The translations under genes and the position numbers were made by a program. From assembly GCA_003542615.1 (NCBI GenBank), contig DPKG01000013.1:55723-91355 (forward strand): 35,633 nucleotides of DNA. Reading direction: 5' to 3'. The notes beneath the pieces are model-generated. The model made no database searches. It worked only from the letters and a program-made list of their open reading frames with translations, and was not told the DNA's origin. Source of the DNA: Candidatus Shapirobacteria bacterium (GTDB lineage Bacteria > Patescibacteriota > Microgenomatia > UBA12405). Of this stretch, positions 31,398-35,633 are shown one piece after another (the stretch's first letter is position 1; each line of letters starts with the position of its first letter).

Positions 31398-33151
31398 ACC
31401 TGAATAATCAGAGGTAAAACCATGGGTTGACGACCGGTTTTGTCTAAGACTAATGTTTCGATATAGGCCTGGATTTGTTCCCTGATATATTCGAAATTCG
31501 GTGGAGAACTGGTAACTTCCTGAAATTTCTTGGTAACTTCTTTTTTGAGATAATCGATAAGATCGGTATTTTCTTTCATGAAGACAAAGCCCCGTGAGAG
31601 AACGACAGGATCTTTGTGTAGCTGACCGGTTTGAGAATTGACCAGTAAAACTACCGAGAACATACCGTCTTCGGCTAAGGTTTTGCGATCCCTTAAAACA
31701 GTAGTACCAACATCTCCAATACCTAAACCATCGATAAGGACTTTTCTGAAGGAGACCTGATAATTAGTATCAAAGTGACCATCAGAATAAAAAGTAACGG
31801 ATCGATCGATATCTGGAGAGATTAATTGTTCATCTTTATAACCAAGCATTTGAGCCATGGACTGATAACTTCTGATATGTCGATAATTACCGCCAATTGG
31901 TAATAGATATTGCGGATGAAGTAATTGAATTAGCATGGCGTGTTCTTTTTGGTATGCATGGCCGGATACATGAAGCTCTTCTTTTTCACCATATAGGACC
32001 AAGGCTCCCATTTTGGAGAGATTATCAATCATTTCATAAATAGCGGACGTGGTACCGGGAATATAGTCCGGTGAGGAAAATATTACCTTATCACCAGCTT
32101 TTATTTTGATACGATGTTTACCCATAATCATACGACTGAGAGCTGATTCGGGCTGGCCAGCAAATCCGGCAACCAAAAATATCAATTTATTGTCGGGAAA
32201 ATTTGCGGCTCTTTCCGGAGGAACTATGTCGACTTCTTTTAAATCGACGTAACCTAGATCACGGGCGACTTTGATGGCTTTGTCGACTGAGAAACCAACG
32301 ATAACAACTTTACGACCGGCACGTTTGGCATATTCAATGGCCTGACTCCAGCGGACGATGTTTGAAGAAATCGAGGTGACAAAGATGCGACCTTTGGCAA
32401 TTTTGATTTCGTGTTCAAAACTTTCGGCAATGGATCGTTCGGAAGGAGACCAGCCTTCATGATCGGAACCCAGTGAGTCGGACATGAGGGCAATGACTTT
32501 TTTCTCACCAACACGGGCAATATGGGAAAGATCGGCTTGTTTGCCGTCAAGAGGAAAGAGGTCGAATTTAAAATCTGAGCCGTGATAAAAAATGCCAAGC
32601 GGAGTAGAGATGGCAAAGTGAAAGGTATCGGGGATTGAATGAGTAACCCGGATAGGATCGACAGAAAAAGGACCTTTGACAATCGGAACGGAATCTTTAT
32701 AAGTAGTCAGATTAGCACGAATATTTGATTCAGCAAGACGGGATTCAATAAATGCGGTGGCTAATTTTGGAGCAAAAATGGGTACATTTGTACCGATAAT
32801 GGGTAAAACAAAACGGATAGCACCGATATGATCCTCATGACCGTGAGTAATAAATATACCTAGAATACGGTCTTTTTTGTCCTCTAAGTAATGAGTATCC
32901 GGAATTTGCAGATCGACACCAAAGGCATCTTCTTCGGGAAAACCGACACCGCAATCGACGATAATTAACTGGCTTTTTGATTCATCACCCTTGGGGATGA
33001 ATTCGTAGACAAACATGTTTTGGGTAACATCACCGAAGCCACCCAGTGAGGTAATCCGAACGGAATCTCCGTTGGGACCAAAACGTCTAACTTGTGAAGG
33101 ACCTCTGAAATTATCAGGGGTCTGATTTTTTGAATTTTTTATATTATTCAT
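31394..33151 (-). CDS. rnj: Ribonuclease J
   Basis: RNase J is a metallo-beta-lactamase/beta-CASP nuclease with 5'-3' exo- and endonuclease activity, central to RNA decay where RNase E is missing. The 585 residues contain the HxHxDH motif THGHEDHIGA (His103-His108), the beta-CASP motifs, SGHAYQKEH and a C-terminal domain. An N-terminal extension of about 30 polar residues precedes the catalytic domain. A long leader with a promoter and inverted repeats lies upstream (33152-33306). pnp lies 1.8 kb upstream on the same strand, suggesting an RNA-turnover neighbourhood. Identity is firm. Confidence 0.96.
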   Translation of the reverse strand: MNNIKNSKNQTPDNFRGPSQVRRFGPNGDSVRITSLGGFGDVTQNMFVYEFIPKGDESKSQLIIVDCGVGFPEEDAFGVDLQIPDTHYLEDKKDRILGIFITHGHEDHIGAIRFVLPIIGTNVPIFAPKLATAFIESRLAESNIRANLTTYKDSVPIVKGPFSVDPIRVTHSIPDTFHFAISTPLGIFYHGSDFKFDLFPLDGKQADLSHIARVGEKKVIALMSDSLGSDHEGWSPSERSIAESFEHEIKIAKGRIFVTSISSNIVRWSQAIEYAKRAGRKVVIVGFSVDKAIKVARDLGYVDLKEVDIVPPERAANFPDNKLIFLVAGFAGQPESALSRMIMGKHRIKIKAGDKVIFSSPDYIPGTTSAIYEMIDNLSKMGALVLYGEKEELHVSGHAYQKEHAMLIQLLHPQYLLPIGGNYRHIRSYQSMAQMLGYKDEQLISPDIDRSVTFYSDGHFDTNYQVSFRKVLIDGLGIGDVGTTVLRDRKTLAEDGMFSVVLLVNSQTGQLHKDPVVLSRGFVFMKENTDLIDYLKKEVTKKFQEVTSSPPNFEYIREQIQAYIETLVLDKTGRQPMVLPLIIQV

Positions 33152-33195
33152 ATTTTATATTTTAATTTCCATAGTATTTAATGATTTAAGACTGA

Positions 33196-33248
33196 TTTTG
33201 TTATGAGCATGGAAACTAGAACTCATATAATAAATTTTCATAACAAAA
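33196..33248 (-). other. Inverted repeat in the RNase J leader with competing stems
   Basis: TTTTGTTATGA and TCATAACAAAA form a perfect 11-bp stem closing a 31-nt loop. Inside, TATGAG (33222-33227 on the minus strand) can instead pair with CTCATA (33202-33207), which overlaps the outer arm. The two folds exclude each other. A 28-codon frame starts in the arm (33241) and ends 3 nt before the RNase J ATG. Together these resemble a leader-type control element, but no function is shown. Confidence 0.45.
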
Positions 33249-33276
33249 CACGACTCAACTGTTTGATCTAATCAAA

Positions 33277-33306
33277 TTTATATTAATAACTTGTGTTGAT
33301 TATCAA
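33277..33306 (-). promoter_or_regulatory. Predicted promoter of the RNase J gene
   Basis: On the minus strand TTGATA (33301-33306) and TATAAA (33277-33282) are separated by 18 bp. The predicted start near 33270 gives a leader of about 120 nt, unusually long for this window. Confidence 0.45.
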
Positions 33307-33440
33307 ACAAAGTTGGTATTTTTTAGTTGACGGTATTTAACGACATTACAAAAAGAAATCTCCTGCCGCAAATAAAATTCCGTCCAAATCTTATAAAGAG
33401 TCTATCAGAATAATTTAACAATAGCAAACTACTAATTTTA
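33307..33440. other. Non-coding gap upstream of the RNase J promoter
   Basis: This AT-rich stretch lies between the 51-residue membrane protein and the RNase J promoter. Apart from the hairpin at 33425-33453 I see no gene, tRNA or further strong structure in it. Confidence 0.5.
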
Positions 33441-33453
33441 TTATGGTAGTTTG
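33425..33453 (-). terminator. Possible terminator after the small membrane protein gene
   Basis: CAAACTAC and GTAGTTTG form an 8-bp stem with a 13-nt loop spanning the stop codon of the 51-residue gene. The downstream minus-strand sequence is AT-rich but lacks a clear U-run, so termination is tentative. It would end the pnp-lon-like-membrane protein transcript. Confidence 0.35.
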
Positions 33454-33596
33454 GCGGGTAATTCGTCATTAATTATTGAGGGGTTAAAAAGTGAACTGTG
33501 GGGAAAATTAGATTTTTGATAACGGAGGGAGAGAAAGGCTAAAAGTGAGACGATAATTAGTGAAACGATAATGGAAATTGTCAGATCGTTTTTCAT
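33441..33596 (-). CDS. 51-residue membrane protein
   Basis: A short frame begins MKNDLTISIIVSLIIVSLLA and has one hydrophobic segment (about 5-24), followed by a basic stop-transfer Arg-Tyr-Gln-Lys and a polar tail ending in DELPAKLP. Its ATG lies 3 nt after the TAA of the upstream 96-residue membrane protein, so translational coupling is likely. Function unknown. Placement, spacing and an intact membrane segment support it as a real small gene. Confidence 0.55.
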   Translation of the reverse strand: MKNDLTISIIVSLIIVSLLAFLSLRYQKSNFPHSSLFNPSIINDELPAKLP

Positions 33597-33599
33597 AAT

Positions 33600-33890
33600 T
33601 TAAAGAGCGGCGCCTTGAAAATCAGGGCAATTTTGCCTAGCCCATTGGAGGTAGTCGGAATGGCATTGAGGTTTGGGGGGAGAATCGGGTGAAGGCATAC
33701 AATCGACCCAGGGAGAATTGGGGCAGACGTATAGTGAATGATTTGGTGTAGGGATAGCGATATTTATGAAGACTGATTTTTGGATATATGGAGTAAAACT
33801 AAATAGAAGTATGACAAAAGCCATTGCCAAAATAAAAAAAGATAAATATGGAAAGGATAATTCGTTAAAATGGGGAGGTTTTCTTACCAT
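33600..33890 (-). CDS. Small membrane protein with cysteine-containing ectodomain
   Basis: This is a 96-residue protein. After a polar N-terminus comes a membrane segment (about 14-34) and an ectodomain with four cysteines (in YVCP, VDCMP, PQCH, QNCP) and a C-terminal YLQWARQNCPDFQGAAL. The even cysteine number outside the membrane suggests two disulphides. I have an impression that the Trp...CP.F.GAA ending recurs in small proteins of Candidate Phyla bacteria, but cannot name a family. Its start overlaps the end of the Lon-type ATPase by 7 nt (ATGGTAA), so the two are co-translated. A partner or substrate relationship with that ATPase is possible but unproven. Confidence 0.68.
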   Translation of the reverse strand: MVRKPPHFNELSFPYLSFFILAMAFVILLFSFTPYIQKSVFINIAIPTPNHSLYVCPNSPWVDCMPSPDSPPKPQCHSDYLQWARQNCPDFQGAAL

Positions 33891-34945
33891 TGAGGAATAA
33901 ATTTCTTAATATTTGACTCATCAATAATGACTTTATGAGTTTGATCGGAAAGAATCAGGAGGGCGACTTTTCGGCACATACCTTCTAAATTTCTTTTGAG
34001 GGTGCGGACACCGGCATCAAAACCGAGAGGTCGGACAATTTGATCCCAAACATTGGGACTAATTTGAAGTTCCTGAGGACTAATTCCTGATTCTTCCAGA
34101 GCTTTGGGGAGAAGATAATCGCGAGCAATAGCGATTTTTTCTTCATCAGTATAGGAAGGCATTTGGATCGGCTCGAGACGGTCCATGACGGCAGTAGCAA
34201 TACGGGTGGTGTTGTTGCAGGTGGCACAAAATAATACTTGGGAAAGATCAAAAGGATAATCGAGATAATGGTCAATGAAAGTTGAATTTTGTTCGGGATC
34301 GAGAAGTTCAACTAAGACGCCCATTATGGTATTTAGAGCATCGTCAGCGACACGATCGATCTCATCGAGAAGAATTACCGGATTTTTGGTTTTGACAGCC
34401 AGAAGGCCTTTGATGATGGCACCCGGTTCAGCTTCGGGGTACGTACGGGAGCGACCGCGAAGATAAAAAGGATCACCAAGACCACCGAAAGGGATGCGGA
34501 TAAATTCTCTGCCCATGACATTGGCAATTGATTTGGCCATGGTGGTCTTGCCGGTACCAACTAAACCAACAAAAAGTAGAATCGGAGCCCTGAGTTTTTG
34601 GTCGGGATTACGGTTTTTTTGGAGGGCTAGTACTGAGACATATTCCATAATCCGCTGTTTGACTGAAGTTAGTCCATAATGGCCCTCATCTAATTTGTCT
34701 TGGGCAAAATTTAAATCAAGAACGTCCTGGGATTCTTTGGTCCAAGGAAGACTGATGATTAGGTCGATATATTGGGAAGTTTTTTGATAATTTTCCCAAA
34801 AAGTGGCTTCGGAGTGGGCATTAATTTTCAATCTGGAAAAAATATCATCCAGTTTTTCAATCAATCCTTGGGGTAATTTTACTGATTCTGTTTTGGAAAC
34901 GAGTTTGGCAATGGCAGCATCAGTGGTTAGGGCAGTGTCGGTCAT
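33884..34945 (-). CDS. Lon-type AAA+ ATPase lacking protease and substrate-binding domains
   Basis: The 353 residues correspond to the ATPase module of Lon: the helical lead-in YIDLIISLPWTKES (59-72), Walker A GLVGTGKT (127-134), pore-region RGRSRTYPEAEPG, Walker B VILLDEID (190-197), LDPEQNSTFIDHYLDYPFDLS (split around 214-234), the Arg-finger region DRLE and sensor 2 GFDAGVRTLKRNL. The gene stops right after the small domain, so the Ser-Lys protease domain is absent, as is most of the N-terminal substrate-binding domain. Full Lon has about 780 residues. Both ends look clean. It may act as an unfoldase or chaperone, or pair with a protease encoded elsewhere. It follows pnp by 20 nt and overlaps a small membrane protein gene by 7 nt. 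Confidence 0.88.
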   Translation of the reverse strand: MTDTALTTDAAIAKLVSKTESVKLPQGLIEKLDDIFSRLKINAHSEATFWENYQKTSQYIDLIISLPWTKESQDVLDLNFAQDKLDEGHYGLTSVKQRIMEYVSVLALQKNRNPDQKLRAPILLFVGLVGTGKTTMAKSIANVMGREFIRIPFGGLGDPFYLRGRSRTYPEAEPGAIIKGLLAVKTKNPVILLDEIDRVADDALNTIMGVLVELLDPEQNSTFIDHYLDYPFDLSQVLFCATCNNTTRIATAVMDRLEPIQMPSYTDEEKIAIARDYLLPKALEESGISPQELQISPNVWDQIVRPLGFDAGVRTLKRNLEGMCRKVALLILSDQTHKVIIDESNIKKFIPQW

Positions 34946-34952
34946 CTAAAAA

Positions 34953-34958
34953 AGTATA
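34953..34958 (-). promoter_or_regulatory. -10 element of the Lon-type ATPase gene
   Basis: TATACT (5/6) lies 7 nt before the ATG in the 20-nt gap after pnp, so the gene may be transcribed separately as a leaderless mRNA as well as by read-through. Confidence 0.4.
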
Positions 34959-34965
34959 CAACAAA

Positions 34966-35633
34966 TTAACGCCGTGGATTTTTGAGATTAGGATTGAATT
35001 TGGAAAATCTCGGTGAACGGTCATCTCGATCGCCATACGAAGCCCGACTATTTTGATCCCGATTATCAGTTCTGGGAGTACCCGGATGGGCGGCTTTAAA
35101 TTCGGGAGAGGATAATTTGATCTGATGGTTGTCATTGAAACCGGAGATGACAATTTTGAGTTTATCCCCTACCTTTATAATTGAGGAAGGATCGGATAAA
35201 AAGCCACCACTCATTTCGGAAACATGAAGAAGGGCTTCACGACCGGGTAAGAATTCGACGAAGGCACCATAATTTTCTACACGAGTGACAATTCCATCGT
35301 ATTGTTCTCCAATCTGAACTTCTTTAATCATGGATTCAATTTCGTAGGCGGCGTCATCAATATTTTTGGTATCTTGGGAAGATATTGAAGCATTACCATC
35401 GTCGTCGATGTCGATTTGGACATCGTATTTTTCCATGAGGGCTTTGATGGTTTTACCACCGCTACCGATAACTTCACCGATTTTGTCTTCGGGAAGTTTG
35501 ACCAATTTTATTTTGGGAGCGTAAGGAGAGAGGTCCGGTCGAGGCGCAGAAAGAACTTGGTTCATTTTATCCAAGATAAGCATTCTGGCCTTAGTACTGG
35601 CAACAAAAGTATCTTTGATCATTTGAAGAGTTA
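34966..35633 (-). CDS. pnp: Polyribonucleotide nucleotidyltransferase, C-terminal part (gene runs off the right edge)
   Basis: PNPase is the phosphorolytic 3'-5' exoribonuclease and RNA polymerase of RNA decay. The window holds about 222 C-terminal residues. They begin at the helix before the KH domain (STKARMLILDKMNQVL), continue with the KH domain containing the RNA-binding GSGG loop in VIGSGGKTI, then an S1 domain (YDGIVTRVENYGAFVEFLPG). The tail of about 40 residues is rich in Arg, Asp and Asn. The two RNase PH domains lie outside the window. The reading frame stays open to the window end, so the first in-frame Met at 35622 is not the start. RNase J and the Lon-type ATPase lie downstream on the same strand. 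Confidence 0.96.
   Translation of the reverse strand, partial: TLQMIKDTFVASTKARMLILDKMNQVLSAPRPDLSPYAPKIKLVKLPEDKIGEVIGSGGKTIKALMEKYDVQIDIDDDGNASISSQDTKNIDDAAYEIESMIKEVQIGEQYDGIVTRVENYGAFVEFLPGREALLHVSEMSGGFLSDPSSIIKVGDKLKIVISGFNDNHQIKLSSPEFKAAHPGTPRTDNRDQNSRASYGDRDDRSPRFSKFNPNLKNPRR

Overview
This window reads as the chromosome of an AT-rich, streamlined bacterium, most likely a member of the Candidate Phyla Radiation (Patescibacteria), with the Microgenomates side as my best guess. That placement is inference. It rests on several traits seen together: an alanyl-tRNA synthetase with no C-terminal dimerisation domain, a MiaB-like enzyme with no TRAM domain, a Lon-type ATPase with no protease domain, PilM-like proteins fused to extracellular domains, a sortase with an LPxxG-type substrate, and very compact packing. 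The genetic code is standard: UGA is the rpoB stop, so this is not the UGA-glycine code of Gracilibacteria or Absconditabacteria.

Region 1 (1-15.6 kb) is the information-processing core, nearly all on the minus strand. A strong sigma70-type promoter at 15583-15611 drives rpoB-rpoC-rpsL-rpsG. The usual str order rpsL-rpsG-fusA-tuf is interrupted by a PilM-like/LytR_C membrane protein, the sugar-nucleotide enzyme rmlB, and an opposed FAD oxidoreductase that carries an in-frame palindromic insertion. fusA, a small unknown gene and the 5' part of tuf follow. The EF-Tu encoded here has a strongly altered switch I, and fusA and tuf appear to share a 5'-proximal hairpin in their mRNA leaders.

Region 2 (15.6-25.3 kb) concerns the cell surface and envelope. 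It holds two tandem paralogous anchored proteins, one with a pacifastin-like cysteine motif, and a secreted Ig-like protein ending in an LPAAG sorting signal. A TRAM-less MiaB homologue comes next. A minus-strand run then reads alaS, a PilM-like transmembrane protein with a large ectodomain, sortase, ruvX, a zinc-ribbon protein and mltG. The sortase and the LPAAG protein plausibly act together at the wall, with MltG trimming nascent glycan strands.

Region 3 (25.3-35.6 kb) concerns division and RNA turnover. It contains ftsK, a RodZ-like protein and two small membrane proteins, a solitary P-loop protein, proS, RNase J with a long structured leader, two tiny membrane proteins, the Lon-type ATPase, and the 3' part of pnp. 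RNase J and PNPase being neighbours suggests an RNA-decay locus.

Across the window many genes have a TATAAT- or TATACT-like hexamer only 5-9 nt upstream of the start codon and no Shine-Dalgarno sequence, which suggests widespread leaderless transcription. tuf and rpoC have clear Shine-Dalgarno sequences instead. I found no tRNA, rRNA, CRISPR array, insertion sequence or origin. No gap without a gene exceeds 300 bases; the largest are the tuf leader (744-976) and the RNase J leader (33152-33440).
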